A stretch of DNA of 51,856 nt from JBBAEV01 sp041655735 (GTDB lineage Bacteria > Bacillota_I > Bacilli_A > RF39 > UBA660): positions 1-51,856 of the forward strand of contig JBBAEV010000003.1 of assembly GCA_041655735.1 (NCBI GenBank), given 5' to 3'. The first letter of the stretch is position 1, and each line of letters opens with the position of its first letter. Below, one piece after another: positions 32,558-42,294 of the stretch. The notes under the pieces were generated by a model. The model had not been told where the DNA came from, ran no database searches, and was given only the letters and a program-made list of their open reading frames with translations. The position numbers and the translations under genes were made by a program.

Positions 32558-33478
32558 TTATAATGATTTTTTTTGTTTTTGTTGATTTTTTTCTATATGT
32601 TCATAATATAAAAAAGGAAAACTTGTTATTATTCCAAAGTTATTTTGCGTTAAAATACATTCTCTTTTTGTAAGCATTTCGATAGTTTTTGATGCTATAT
32701 TGAAATGCATATGACTATCCATTGTCCATATTCTTAATCCTTTATTCTCTTTTATAATAGTTTCAGAAGCATTTACCCCATAAGAATTATAAACTAACGA
32801 TGACCCCGCAATTAGTGACCACATGGCAGAATAAAAATCAAATTCATCTTTTTTGACATATTCTGCATTTTGACAATTATATATCTTGACTGCATGTTTT
32901 ATAGGAAGTCCTAATAAAGCTCCTGATAGCCTATTAGTTAATTTTTTTAATTTTAAGATGGCTTCATGGTTATATCCCTGAAAAAGAATATCTTTATCAG
33001 GATAGTTGTTTACTACACCAGCAATAATATCTAAATCTTTTTCTGTAATGTCTGGTATTTTTACTTCTACAAGTAATCTTTTATTTTTTGGTAATTCATT
33101 TAATACGTCTTCTAATTTAGTAATAAAAGCTCCACTTTTTAATTTTTTACTATATATTGTTCTTTCCTTACCTCCATATCTAAATAAAAAAGAACGCAGA
33201 TATAAACCCTTATAGTAACCTCTGATATCTTGAACTGGAATATTTTTTAATTCGACAAAAGTATAATTTCTAATATTTCTTTTTTCAGAATCTATTAACG
33301 AAATACTTTTTAAATTTGGATCATGAACTAATACGGGAATATTATCTTTTGTCATTTGAATATCACATTCTAATTCATCAACATACGATAATTTTAACAC
33401 ATTTCTAAATGCTTCTAATGAATTATCTGTATTACCATTAATTCCATCCATAAAGCGGTGACTTGTTATAGAAATCAT
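32558..33478 (-). CDS. Glycerophosphodiester phosphodiesterase family protein
   Basis: 306 aa. SITSHRFMDGINGNTDNSL supplies the conserved His-Arg and Asn; ELECDIQMTKDNIPVLVHD gives the E-x-D metal site and second His. The usual RGxxxxxPENT is stretched here (HR to N is longer), and WTMDSHMHFNIAS near the C-terminus is the GDPD W-T-x-x block. It hydrolyses glycerophosphodiesters from lipids or teichoic acids. No signal peptide. Start at 33478, where AGAAGGGGAAACC precedes the ATG; the open frame extends eight codons upstream. Confidence 0.85.
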   Translation of the reverse strand: MISITSHRFMDGINGNTDNSLEAFRNVLKLSYVDELECDIQMTKDNIPVLVHDPNLKSISLIDSEKRNIRNYTFVELKNIPVQDIRGYYKGLYLRSFLFRYGGKERTIYSKKLKSGAFITKLEDVLNELPKNKRLLVEVKIPDITEKDLDIIAGVVNNYPDKDILFQGYNHEAILKLKKLTNRLSGALLGLPIKHAVKIYNCQNAEYVKKDEFDFYSAMWSLIAGSSLVYNSYGVNASETIIKENKGLRIWTMDSHMHFNIASKTIEMLTKRECILTQNNFGIITSFPFLYYEHIEKNQQKQKKSL

Positions 33479-33534
33479 GGTTTCCCCTTCTTTCTGTGAC
33501 AATACTATATATTAAATAAAAATTGTTGTCAAAT

Positions 33535-33558
33535 AAAAAAGAGATATATTATCTCTTT
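33535..33558 (-). terminator. Terminator after ppdK
   Basis: AAAGAGAT/ATCTCTTT stem with a 5-nt loop and TTTTTT on the minus strand, touching the stop. Confidence 0.75.
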
Positions 33559-36184
33559 ATTCATTTTCTTTTAATTTTGCTTGAGCAGCTGCTAATCTTG
33601 CGATTGGTACTCTAAATGGAGAACAAGATACATAAGTTAATCCTACTTTGTGACAGAATTCTATACTACTTGGATCTCCTCCATGTTCACCACATATACC
33701 TAATTTTATATCAGGTCTGGTAATTCTTCCTTTATCAGCTGCTATTTTAACTAATTGCCCTACTCCTATTTGATCTAATTTAGCAAATGGATCTGATTCA
33801 AATATACCTTTATTATAATAATCTTCTAAGAACTTACCAGCATCATCTCTAGAAAAACCATATGTCATTTGCGATAAATCATTAGTACCAAATGAGAAGA
33901 ATTCAGCTTCTTTTGCAATCTCATCAGCTGTAAGAGCTGCCCGAGGTATTTCTATCATAGTACCAACATGATATGGTAATTTAATATTATTTTCTTTGAT
34001 AATACTATCTGCTGTTTCTACTATAATATCTTTTACATATTGTAGTTCTTTAATATCACCAACAAGAGGTATCATAATTTCCGGAATTACATTCATTCCT
34101 TCTTTATTAACATTAATAGCGGCATTAATAACAGCTTTAGTTTGCATTCTAGCTATTTCAGGGTATGTTACAGCTAATCTACATCCACGATGCCCCATCA
34201 TTGGGTTAAACTCATGAAGTGATGCAATTCTAGCTTTTAAAGCATCAAATGTCATACCAAGTGATTCTGCTAATGGTTTTATTTCTTCATCTGTATGAGG
34301 TAAAAATTCATGAAGAGGAGGATCTAAGTAACGAATAGTTACTGGATTTCCTTCCATAGCTTTAAATAATCCCTCAAAATCACTTTGTTGCATTGGAAGT
34401 ATTTTATTTAATGCTTCTTCTCTTTGTTCTTTACTTTCAGCAGTAATCATTTGTCTTACTGCAAATATTCTATCTTCTTCAAAAAACATGTGTTCTGTAC
34501 GACATAATCCTATACCTTCAGCTCCAAATTTTATTGCTTGTGTAGCGTCTTTTGGTGTATCAGCATTAGTTCTAATTTTTAAAGTTCTAACACTATCAGC
34601 CCAACTCATAAATGTTTCAAACTCACCACTTATTTCTGGTTCAACAGTTTTAATTTGTTCACCATAAACATTGCCAGTAGAACCATTAAGAGATAAATAA
34701 TCTCCTTCTTTATATGTTTTACCATCTTTGGTAGTTAGTATTTTTGTTTCTTCATTTATTTTAAGTTCTCCACATCCACATACGCAACATGTTCCCATAC
34801 CACGAGCGACAACAGCTGCATGTGAAGTCATTCCCCCTCTAACAGTTAAAATACCATTAGCAATATTCATTCCTTCAATATCTTCAGGAGATGTTTCAAG
34901 TCGTACTAATAATATATCTTTTTCACCGTGCTTTTTAGCTTCTACAACGTCTTCTGCAGTAAAATATATTTTACCAGTAGCAGCTCCAGGTGATGCCGCA
35001 AGTCCTTTCGCAATTGGAGTTGCAGCCTTTAAAGAAGATATATCAAAATTAGGATGTAATAATTGATCTAATTGTTTTGGTTCAACCTTAAGTAATGCTT
35101 CTTCTTTAGTAAGCATTCCTTCACTTACAAGATCTACCGCTATTTTTAATGCAGCTGTGGCAGTTCTCTTACCATTTCTTGTTTGAAGCATAAATAGTTT
35201 CCCATTTTCAATAGTAAATTCCATATCTTGCATATCTTTATAATGATTTTCTAGGATAGAAGCTATTTTTACAAACTCTTCATATACTTCTGGCATTACA
35301 TCCTTTAATGTATCAATTGTTTGTGGAGTTCTAATGCCCGCAACTACATCTTCTCCTTGAGCATTAATTAAATATTCACCATATAACTTCTTTTCTCCAG
35401 TAGAAGGATTTCTAGTAAAGGCAACGCCTGTTCCACAATCATTACCACGATTTCCATATACCATTTCTTGAACATTAACTGCAGTACCCCAACTACTTGG
35501 TATATCATTAAGTCTTCTATAAGTATTAGCTCTTTCATTATTCCATGATCCAAACACAGCAAGTACCGCTTCCATTAATTGTACTTTAGGATCTTGGGGA
35601 AATTCTTCTCCTGATAATTCTTTATAATTAGATTTGAATTTTTCAGTTACTTCAATCATATTTTCAGCTGTTAACTCTAAATCACTAGTAATACCTTTTT
35701 CTTCTTTGATTTTATCAAAATATCTTTCAAATGAAGCTTTTGGATATCCTTTAACAACATCCGCAAACATTTGAATAAATCTACGATATGAGTCATAAGC
35801 AAATCTAGGATTATTAGTTGCTTCCGCAAATCCCTTTACCACTTCATCATTTAACCCTAAATTTAAAACAGTATCCATCATACCAGGCATACTTGCTCTA
35901 GCTCCTGATCTTACTGATACTAGTAATGGATTAGAAATATCCCCCATTTTTTTACCAGTTTTTGTTTCTAATTCAGTTAATTTAGTAAATATTTCATTTA
36001 CTATATCATCACTTATTACCATATTATCATCATAATATTTAATACAAGCTTCAGTTGTTACGGTAAATCCTCTAGGTACAGGCAATCCAATATTAGTCAT
36101 TTCTGCTAAATTTGCTCCTTTTCCACCTAAAAGATTTCTCATTTCTTTTTTACCTTCTTCAAAGGCATATACATATTTTGTCAT
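33557..36184 (-). CDS. ppdK: Pyruvate, phosphate dikinase
   Basis: 875 aa, full length. ATP-grasp N-terminus (NLLGGKGANLAEMTNIG), central phosphohistidine domain (RGGMTSHAAVVARGMG with the carrier His), and a C-terminal PEP/pyruvate barrel with GICGEHGGDP carrying the catalytic Cys. It interconverts pyruvate + ATP + Pi with PEP + AMP + PPi, which in fermentative Bacilli can substitute for pyruvate kinase or feed gluconeogenesis. No PPDK regulatory protein gene is adjacent. GGGAAAGGGAGATAAA supports the ATG at 36184, seven codons inside the longest frame. Confidence 0.97.
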   Translation of the reverse strand: MTKYVYAFEEGKKEMRNLLGGKGANLAEMTNIGLPVPRGFTVTTEACIKYYDDNMVISDDIVNEIFTKLTELETKTGKKMGDISNPLLVSVRSGARASMPGMMDTVLNLGLNDEVVKGFAEATNNPRFAYDSYRRFIQMFADVVKGYPKASFERYFDKIKEEKGITSDLELTAENMIEVTEKFKSNYKELSGEEFPQDPKVQLMEAVLAVFGSWNNERANTYRRLNDIPSSWGTAVNVQEMVYGNRGNDCGTGVAFTRNPSTGEKKLYGEYLINAQGEDVVAGIRTPQTIDTLKDVMPEVYEEFVKIASILENHYKDMQDMEFTIENGKLFMLQTRNGKRTATAALKIAVDLVSEGMLTKEEALLKVEPKQLDQLLHPNFDISSLKAATPIAKGLAASPGAATGKIYFTAEDVVEAKKHGEKDILLVRLETSPEDIEGMNIANGILTVRGGMTSHAAVVARGMGTCCVCGCGELKINEETKILTTKDGKTYKEGDYLSLNGSTGNVYGEQIKTVEPEISGEFETFMSWADSVRTLKIRTNADTPKDATQAIKFGAEGIGLCRTEHMFFEEDRIFAVRQMITAESKEQREEALNKILPMQQSDFEGLFKAMEGNPVTIRYLDPPLHEFLPHTDEEIKPLAESLGMTFDALKARIASLHEFNPMMGHRGCRLAVTYPEIARMQTKAVINAAINVNKEGMNVIPEIMIPLVGDIKELQYVKDIIVETADSIIKENNIKLPYHVGTMIEIPRAALTADEIAKEAEFFSFGTNDLSQMTYGFSRDDAGKFLEDYYNKGIFESDPFAKLDQIGVGQLVKIAADKGRITRPDIKLGICGEHGGDPSSIEFCHKVGLTYVSCSPFRVPIARLAAAQAKLKENE

Positions 36185-36286
36185 TTTATCTCCCTTTCCC
36201 TTCAAGATTAATCTGAGTATAACAAAAAAAGAAAGAATTTGTCACTAGTTTCTTTTTATTTTACACATTTTATACTTATTTTATCA

Positions 36287-37237
36287 TTACTTTTTATTAT
36301 TAGGTATTAATACATTAACACTAGGACCTATTTTAATAGTTATATTTTGTTCAGTAGGTTTTATTAAACCTTTACTCATTTTTTCACTATCTTCCCCATC
36401 AAAACACCAATGATCATTAGGGTTTTCTAAAAATTTTATTTTTACATTATCGGTAGTATATTGAACAAAGTTTTTATATTTTGATATTTCTTTTCTTTGA
36501 ATTATAACCTTAGCAAGGTCTTTTAATACTTGCATATGGTTTTTATATTTTAATAAAGTTAATTCAAACTTACCATCACCATAATTAATATTATGAAGAA
36601 TATTACCAAGTCCACCAATACTTTCAGAGTTAGTAGCAAGGATTAAAGCATATTTGCCTTTTTCTTTCTTACCATTAACTTCTATTTCAGCATTAAATCT
36701 TGGGATCTTTTTAAACAAACTTACAAAACTAGTAAGAAGGTAAGCTCCTTCCCCTAGTTTCTTTTTTAACTTTTGAGATGTTATATAAGGGATATTAGCA
36801 AATATACCAATACCTGCTGAATAAAAAGCATTAATATCGTTAATATAAAAAGTATCAAGTGGCAGCTTTTGACCGTTTTCAATAATGTCTTTAGCTACTG
36901 TAAATAAATCCTTCCTAGGAATTCCCATGTTATAACAATAATCATTAGCAGTACCACTAGGAATATGACATATAATAGGTCTTTTCTTTTCAGGTATATC
37001 CAATATTCCTTTTATTATCTCAGATAACCCTCCATCACCACTAATATTTATTATCATATCAGACGCTACTGCAGTGGCAAGTTCAGTCGCATGCCCTGAG
37101 TATTTTGTATAAACTAAGTCAGTTGTCATCTTTTTTTCTTTTAACAAATATTTAGTTAGTTTTTCTATATCTTGTTGTTTTTTTAAAGACATTCCCTTAC
37201 CACTATTAGCACTACATATTATAGTACAACTTTTCAT
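36287..37237 (-). CDS. Diacylglycerol kinase family lipid kinase (YegS/DagK type)
   Basis: 316 aa. Nucleotide-binding SANSGKG near the N-terminus, the catalytic loop NISGDGGLSEIIKGIL (Asp of GDGG) and IPSGTANDYCYNMGI are the family hallmarks; the C-terminal beta domain ends FDGEDSEKM. Phosphorylates diacylglycerol or related lipids at the membrane, recycling DAG from lipoteichoic acid synthesis, though substrate is inferred. Follows metG by 12 bp, so it is likely cotranscribed with it. Confidence 0.88.
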   Translation of the reverse strand: MKSCTIICSANSGKGMSLKKQQDIEKLTKYLLKEKKMTTDLVYTKYSGHATELATAVASDMIINISGDGGLSEIIKGILDIPEKKRPIICHIPSGTANDYCYNMGIPRKDLFTVAKDIIENGQKLPLDTFYINDINAFYSAGIGIFANIPYITSQKLKKKLGEGAYLLTSFVSLFKKIPRFNAEIEVNGKKEKGKYALILATNSESIGGLGNILHNINYGDGKFELTLLKYKNHMQVLKDLAKVIIQRKEISKYKNFVQYTTDNVKIKFLENPNDHWCFDGEDSEKMSKGLIKPTEQNITIKIGPSVNVLIPNNKK

Positions 37238-37249
37238 ATACTACACCTC

Positions 37250-38848
37250 TTATATTCTTTCAAACAAAATACTTAAATTATTTATCTTCATATCCTTTTT
37301 TAAATTAATTACTTCCCATTTGGCAGAAGAAAGATTTAACATTTCTTTTATTTTATTTGTTGATTTAGGCACAAAAGGATTTAATAAATTAGAAATATTG
37401 GCAATCATATATACACATGTATAAGTTATATTATTAAAAGCCTCAATATCTTCTTTAACTTTAATCCAAGGAGCATTTTCATCATAATACTTATTGCCTA
37501 AATTAATATAATCAATAGCTCTTTCTAAAGCATATCTAAGTTCTCCTTTTTCAATCGCATTGCCTACTTCTTCATATGCCTTAATAGTAACTTCTATAAT
37601 ACTAGGATCTACTATACCATTTGGAATATTATTATCAAACTTCTTAGATATAAATGATAAATTACGATTAACAAAGTTACCATATACTCCTACTAAAAAC
37701 TTATTATGAACTTGAATAAAGTCTTCTTCTGAAAAGTTAATATCTTTCTTTTCTGGACCATTGGCAATTGCATAATATCTAATACTATCGGAATTATATT
37801 TTTCTAACATTTCATTGATGGTAATTAATCCGCCCTTACTTTTACTCATTTTTTGATTATTTATATTTAAATATTCACTAGATAATATATATTTAGGCAA
37901 TTGATAATTATTCTTTAATCCCATTAATAAAGCTGGAAATATTATAGTATGAAATATTATATTATCTTTACCATGAGCATAATAGGTACTTAAATTAGGA
38001 TTACTATTACTAATAAATTTATCAAAATCAATACCTTTTTTTTCAGCAACTCTTCTTCCTGTAGTAAGGTATCCTAAAACTGCTTCTATCCATACATATA
38101 TTCTTTTATCTTCATATCCGTCAATAGGTACTTCTACCCCCCAATCAAGTTCTCTAGTTGTCGCTCTATCAATTAGTCCCATAGTTAAATATTTTTGTGA
38201 TTCGTTGATTGCATTCTTACGCCAATATTTTGAATTATCATTAACATATTCTTGTAAATCATCTTGAAATTTTGATAATGCAAAATATAAATGTTTATTA
38301 TTTTTAGTAGTCGTATTTGATCCACATATTTTACATTTTTTATCTGTTAAATCTTTCCCACTAATTGGTGATAAACAATTTTCGCATTGTTCTTCTCCTC
38401 TTGTTAATTTACCACAGTTTGGACATATTCCTTCTATTTCTCTATCTGATAAAAACTCATTACAAGTTTCACAATAATCTTCTAACTCTTCTTTTTCATA
38501 TATATAACCATTTTCTTTTAATTTCAAAAAATATTCTTTTACCATTTTTTTGTGCTCATCATCTTCAGTAGATGCATATAAATCATAAGAAAAATCTAAA
38601 TCATTAAAATTAGATATATATTCTTCATGATATTTATCTACAATAACCGAAGGATCAACATTTTCTTTTTTTGCTCTAATGGTAATAGGAGTTCCATGAG
38701 AATCGGTTCCTGAAACATAAATTACATTATCTCCTTTAAGGCGATAGTATCTTGCGACAATATCTCCTGGAAATAAGGCAACTAAATGTCCTAGATGTAA
38801 AGAGTTATTAGCGTAAGGCCACGCTCCTCCTATAAATATATCTCTCAT
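37250..38848 (-). CDS. metG: Methionyl-tRNA synthetase
   Basis: 532 aa. HIGH motif as HLGH (18-21) after WPYANNS, KMSKS at 333-337, and a zinc-knuckle insertion with four CxxC pairs (126/129, 142/145, 155/158, 172/175), i.e. the two-knuckle form. Anticodon-binding helical domain follows; the C-terminal dimerisation (EMAP-like) domain found in Bacillus MetRS is absent, giving a short form. A ribosome site AAAGGAGTGATAAT precedes the start. No T-box leader fits in the 38-bp upstream gap. Confidence 0.96.
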   Translation of the reverse strand: MRDIFIGGAWPYANNSLHLGHLVALFPGDIVARYYRLKGDNVIYVSGTDSHGTPITIRAKKENVDPSVIVDKYHEEYISNFNDLDFSYDLYASTEDDEHKKMVKEYFLKLKENGYIYEKEELEDYCETCNEFLSDREIEGICPNCGKLTRGEEQCENCLSPISGKDLTDKKCKICGSNTTTKNNKHLYFALSKFQDDLQEYVNDNSKYWRKNAINESQKYLTMGLIDRATTRELDWGVEVPIDGYEDKRIYVWIEAVLGYLTTGRRVAEKKGIDFDKFISNSNPNLSTYYAHGKDNIIFHTIIFPALLMGLKNNYQLPKYILSSEYLNINNQKMSKSKGGLITINEMLEKYNSDSIRYYAIANGPEKKDINFSEEDFIQVHNKFLVGVYGNFVNRNLSFISKKFDNNIPNGIVDPSIIEVTIKAYEEVGNAIEKGELRYALERAIDYINLGNKYYDENAPWIKVKEDIEAFNNITYTCVYMIANISNLLNPFVPKSTNKIKEMLNLSSAKWEVINLKKDMKINNLSILFERI

Positions 38849-38886
38849 ATTATCACTCCTTTTATGTGTTGTTTTATATTATCATT

Positions 38887-39333
38887 TTATCTTATATTAC
38901 TTATATTGTCACTTTTTTCTTGAGAAAAACATTTTACATACCAATCAAGATACCAATGAGTTGGGACATCTATAACTTCTTTTTGCGGTTTGATTAATAT
39001 CATTGGTCTTAAAATAAATCCCTCTCTTTTGGTATCTCCATTTCCAAGACTAGCATCAACAAATAGTTTTATATATCCATCTTTTTTTAATTCTTCATAA
39101 AATTCGATTGCTTTTTCTTTTATTATTTTATTACTCGTATGAGGTACTACATCAGTCATAAAATAATCGGCTACTTCCTCTGTTTTTACAATATTAAGCC
39201 CATTACTTCCTATCCAAATTTGTCTATCGTCTTTAGCTCTTGTTTTTTGTCCCTTAAATAATAACAGAGGATTAAATTTATTATAAAATTCACTGTACAC
39301 TTGTTTTATATCATCAATAGTTATATTCCCCAT
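38887..39333 (-). CDS. Hypothetical 148-aa protein
   Basis: Soluble, mixed alpha/beta, no signal peptide. Noticeable stretches: DDRQIWIGSNGLNIVKTEE, FVDASLGNGDTKREG and DVPTHWYLDWYVKCF. I do not recognise a family. Lies 26 bp after the 174-aa gene in the same direction and 38 bp before metG, so the three probably share a transcript. A GGGGATATT ribosome site precedes the ATG. Confidence 0.6.
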   Translation of the reverse strand: MGNITIDDIKQVYSEFYNKFNPLLLFKGQKTRAKDDRQIWIGSNGLNIVKTEEVADYFMTDVVPHTSNKIIKEKAIEFYEELKKDGYIKLFVDASLGNGDTKREGFILRPMILIKPQKEVIDVPTHWYLDWYVKCFSQEKSDNISNIR

Positions 39334-39359
39334 AATATCCCCTTTTCATATCTTATATA

Positions 39360-39884
39360 TTATAATTTTCTTTGAAATTGATTATTTTTTATTTTATTTA
39401 ACCTTTCTTTTAGATAAAATTTCACACTATTACAACTACCAACAACAAATTTTTTTATTCCTGGTAAATAACCATTCCAATATTCTTGTAATTTAGAACC
39501 ATTTTTATGATAGGCTACAATAATGTTACAAGCTTCGTATATTTCATCAGTTGTAAAATCCATACTTTCTAATACCTTTACTATATTAACACATCTTTGT
39601 TTGTTGCTTCCTTCACCATCTGATAATATAGACATACCAATAACAACACCTTCTATTATGTTATTAGAAATTTCATCCTTATCAATTAAATAAGACTCTA
39701 TGATTTCCTGATATTCTTTTATTCTATCAGGATTAACATGTTTTTTAGATTGTTTTATATAACTTAATATTTTCTCACTCCTAGGAAGGTCAAACCCTTT
39801 ATCAATATACTTTAACATGTTTTCTATATCTTTTTTTGTAATTAATTTAATATCAGTCACTATATCAGGTTTCTTCTTTGCCAT
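39360..39884 (-). CDS. Hypothetical 174-aa protein
   Basis: Lys-rich, predicted mostly helical, no membrane segment. N-terminus AKKKPDIVTDIKLITKKDI, centre GVVIGMSILSDGEGSNKQR, C-terminal ERLNKIKNNQFQRKL. I cannot assign a family. The AAAGGGTGATAAT ribosome site is good. First gene of a likely unit with the 148-aa gene, metG and the lipid kinase. Confidence 0.6.
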   Translation of the reverse strand: MAKKKPDIVTDIKLITKKDIENMLKYIDKGFDLPRSEKILSYIKQSKKHVNPDRIKEYQEIIESYLIDKDEISNNIIEGVVIGMSILSDGEGSNKQRCVNIVKVLESMDFTTDEIYEACNIIVAYHKNGSKLQEYWNGYLPGIKKFVVGSCNSVKFYLKERLNKIKNNQFQRKL

Positions 39885-39996
39885 ATTATCACCCTTTATA
39901 TATAGAAGATTATAACATAATTTATTATATAATTTCCACCTTTTCCCTTTTCATCTATTACTTATTTGAATAGGATACATTGAAAGGAGTAGTATT

Positions 39997-40926
39997 ATGG
40001 GAAAAGATATTATTAGTTTTATAACTAATGATTATTTTATTATTTTTTCAGTAATAACCATTATTATAATAGGGATGTATTTATACTTTAATTATTTATT
40101 AAAATGGTTATTAAATATGACAATTAATTCTTCCAATCTTACTCCTTTAACCACTAATGAATTAAATAATGATCTAATAAAATTTGGATTTGCCTATAAC
40201 GAAACGCAAGATTTGTTTTATTCAACGCTATATCCTTGGCAAAGAGAATATGGATATGGAATATTATATGATTATATTGCCCCCTTTTTTTGTATGATTA
40301 TTGACTCAGAGCCTATTTATTTCAAGTATAATAATAAATATTATTTAGTTGAATTATGGAAAGGTCAATACGGAATGACTACTGGTGGAGAAATTGGTTT
40401 ATATGTGTCCGATAAAAATAATATTGACACAGTCTATAATAGTGTTGATGATAATAACTTAATTCTTATGTCTTATATATTAAAAAAGAAAAACAAAGTT
40501 ATAATAACTAGAAACGATAATCATTGGTGGTTAACGGGATTTAAGTTGGGAATGTTTTCTAAACCAAAGGATTTAACTATGGAAATATCTCTTACTTTTA
40601 AAAATGAATTAATGAGAGATGCATTTATAAATGGTATAAAAGAAAAAGGATATAAAAATATAAATAAGTATAATAATACTGTTTATTTTACTTTTAATAA
40701 ACCTTATAGTAAACAACCTAAAACAAAAAATAGATTAATTAAATGGATTATACAAAAATATAATAAAAATAATTGTAAATTATATAATAAAATAACAAAA
40801 GATTATAGTAATTCTTTAGATAAAATAAATTATATAAGAAGTATTTATCCTGCTTTATATAAAGAATTAATGAATTTAGGTAAATCTTCTATTTTTAATT
40901 CTATAAAAAGTGGTAATTTATTATGA
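39997..40926 (+). CDS. DUF4474 membrane-anchored protein
   Basis: 309 aa. One N-terminal membrane helix (about 14-38), then a DUF4474-like domain: FGFAYNETQDLFYSTLYPWQ, YDYIAPFFCMIIDSEPIYF and ELWKGQYGMTTGGEIGLYV. Family members are known only from Firmicutes envelopes, and their function is undefined. The C-terminal 70 residues are Lys/Asn-rich. GAAAGGAG precedes the ATG. The stop overlaps the next start (ATGA), coupling it to a metallophosphoesterase. Confidence 0.8.
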   Translation: MGKDIISFITNDYFIIFSVITIIIIGMYLYFNYLLKWLLNMTINSSNLTPLTTNELNNDLIKFGFAYNETQDLFYSTLYPWQREYGYGILYDYIAPFFCMIIDSEPIYFKYNNKYYLVELWKGQYGMTTGGEIGLYVSDKNNIDTVYNSVDDNNLILMSYILKKKNKVIITRNDNHWWLTGFKLGMFSKPKDLTMEISLTFKNELMRDAFINGIKEKGYKNINKYNNTVYFTFNKPYSKQPKTKNRLIKWIIQKYNKNNCKLYNKITKDYSNSLDKINYIRSIYPALYKELMNLGKSSIFNSIKSGNLL

Positions 40927-41843
40927 ATACTAAAGAAAAACTAACAAAGATATTTAATTCATCAAAAATGATTAATTTTAATGATCAAGATAAAATAATT
41001 ATCATGAGTGATTGTCATCGTGGGAATGGTTCAAGAGGAGATGACTTTTATAAAAATAGAAATATTTTTATGGCAGCTTTAAGATATTATTATATTAACA
41101 ATTATATTTATATTGAACTTGGTGATGGTGATGAATTATGGGAATATAGATGTCTAAAACAAATAATAGAAAATTATAAAGATGTATTTTCTCTTATGGC
41201 TATGTTTTATCAAAAAAATAGATTCTATATGCTTTATGGTAATCATGATATTGTTAAAAAGGATAAAAAATTAAGGAATAGTGTGATGGATTACTGTTAT
41301 GATGAAATAAGAGATGAATTCATAACTTTATTTCCGAATATTAATATAGAAGAGGGCTTAATATTGCAATATGACAAAACTAAAGACGAAATGTTACTTA
41401 CTCATGGTCATCAAGGAGATTTTTTAAATGACAAGATATGGAAAGTCGCGAGGTTTCTAGTAAGATATGTATGGCATCCTCTTGAATTAATAGGTATTAA
41501 TAACCCTACTAGTGCCGCAACTAATGATAGAAAAAAATTAATTGTAGAAACTAATTTAATAGATTGGGTAAAAGAAAATAAAAAGATGTTAATTGTAGGA
41601 CATACTCATAAGCCAGAAATGCCGAATGTAAATGAACCATTATATTTTAATGATGGTTGTTGTGTCCATCCTGAATATATAACAGGAATAGAAATTACTA
41701 ATGGTTCTATTTCTTTAGTAAAATGGTCAGTTAAAACAAAAGAAGATAGAACATTGTTTGTAAATAAAGATACTTTAAAAGGTCCTGTAAAATTAAAAAG
41801 ATATTTTAATAGTAAGTATAATAAAAAAGAAATTACTAAATAA
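40923..41843 (+). CDS. Metallophosphoesterase (LpxH/UDP-sugar pyrophosphatase-like)
   Basis: 306 aa, calcineurin-like. MSDCHRGNGS (D-x-H), YIELGDGDELWEY (GDxxE variant), LYGNHDIV (GNHD), LTHGHQGDFL (GH) and IVGHTHKPEM (GHTH) give the full dimetal site in order. The arrangement resembles LpxH-type enzymes, which cleave UDP-diacylglucosamine in Gram-negatives; here the substrate is unknown. Its coupling to a DUF4474 membrane protein suggests an envelope-related substrate at the inner face. Confidence 0.85.
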   Translation: MNTKEKLTKIFNSSKMINFNDQDKIIIMSDCHRGNGSRGDDFYKNRNIFMAALRYYYINNYIYIELGDGDELWEYRCLKQIIENYKDVFSLMAMFYQKNRFYMLYGNHDIVKKDKKLRNSVMDYCYDEIRDEFITLFPNINIEEGLILQYDKTKDEMLLTHGHQGDFLNDKIWKVARFLVRYVWHPLELIGINNPTSAATNDRKKLIVETNLIDWVKENKKMLIVGHTHKPEMPNVNEPLYFNDGCCVHPEYITGIEITNGSISLVKWSVKTKEDRTLFVNKDTLKGPVKLKRYFNSKYNKKEITK

Positions 41844-41856
41844 TTTCTTTTTTATC

Positions 41857-41988
41857 TTATTTTATCTTACAAGTTAAACCGTTTGACTCCATATCTTCTT
41901 TTAACTCATTAATTGTTTCATTAAATTCAGGTCTTGACATATCTAAATTAAATTCTTCTATTTTTGTATCTTCTGTTGCTTTATTATA
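41857..41988 (-). pseudogene. Likely truncated coding remnant (C-terminal fragment)
   Basis: A 43-codon open frame ending IKK-like: KATEDTKIEEFNLDMSRP and then FNETINELKEDMESNGLTCK. It reads like the end of a real soluble protein, but is cut by TGA upstream and has no ribosome site for its internal ATG. I do not recognise the parent. The rest of 41989-42172 has no gene; a small GC-rich hairpin (CGAG/CTCG) lies near 42063. Confidence 0.45.
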
Positions 41989-42134
41989 TCATTTATAAAC
42001 TTTGTTCTTCTGATTGTTTTTACTTAGATAAATAACACAATTCAAATTACTGTTTTTCTAATCGAGAATCCCTCGGTGTTTTTGTCGTGCTTATAATATC
42101 ACATTTTTTATTATTTGACAATTCTTAGATAATC

Positions 42135-42161
42135 AAAAAAATCTGGATTTTTACCAGATTT
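42135..42161 (-). terminator. Terminator after tRNA-Met
   Basis: AATCTGG/CCAGATT stem, 7-nt loop, T7 run on the minus strand. Confidence 0.8.
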
Positions 42162-42172
42162 AATATTTATTT

Positions 42173-42249
42173 TGGTAGCGACAGAGGGGGTCGAACCCAC
42201 GACCTTCCGGGTATGAACCGGACGCTCTCGCCAACTGAGCTATGTCGCC
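42173..42249 (-). tRNA. tRNA-Met (CAT, elongator)
   Basis: 77 nt with CCA. Acceptor GGCGACA/TGTCGCT pattern with paired first base, anticodon loop TTCATAC. The first pair is matched, so it is not an initiator; the loop matches elongator Met of Bacilli. Confidence 0.9.
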
Positions 42250-42265
42250 ATAAAAAGATAATAAC

Positions 42266-42294
42266 AAAAATACTTGTTTTTTTCAAGTATTTTT
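42266..42294 (-). terminator. Terminator after the SDR gene
   Basis: AAAAATACTTG/CAAGTATTTTT with a T7 loop, overlapping the SDR stop. Confidence 0.8.

Noticed and set aside
34728..35066. Open frame antisense to ppdK, and similar long shadows opposite smc, the 456-codon surface gene and the Pro-rich repeat
   Set aside because: They mirror codon bias of strongly supported genes, lack ribosome sites and resemble no family.
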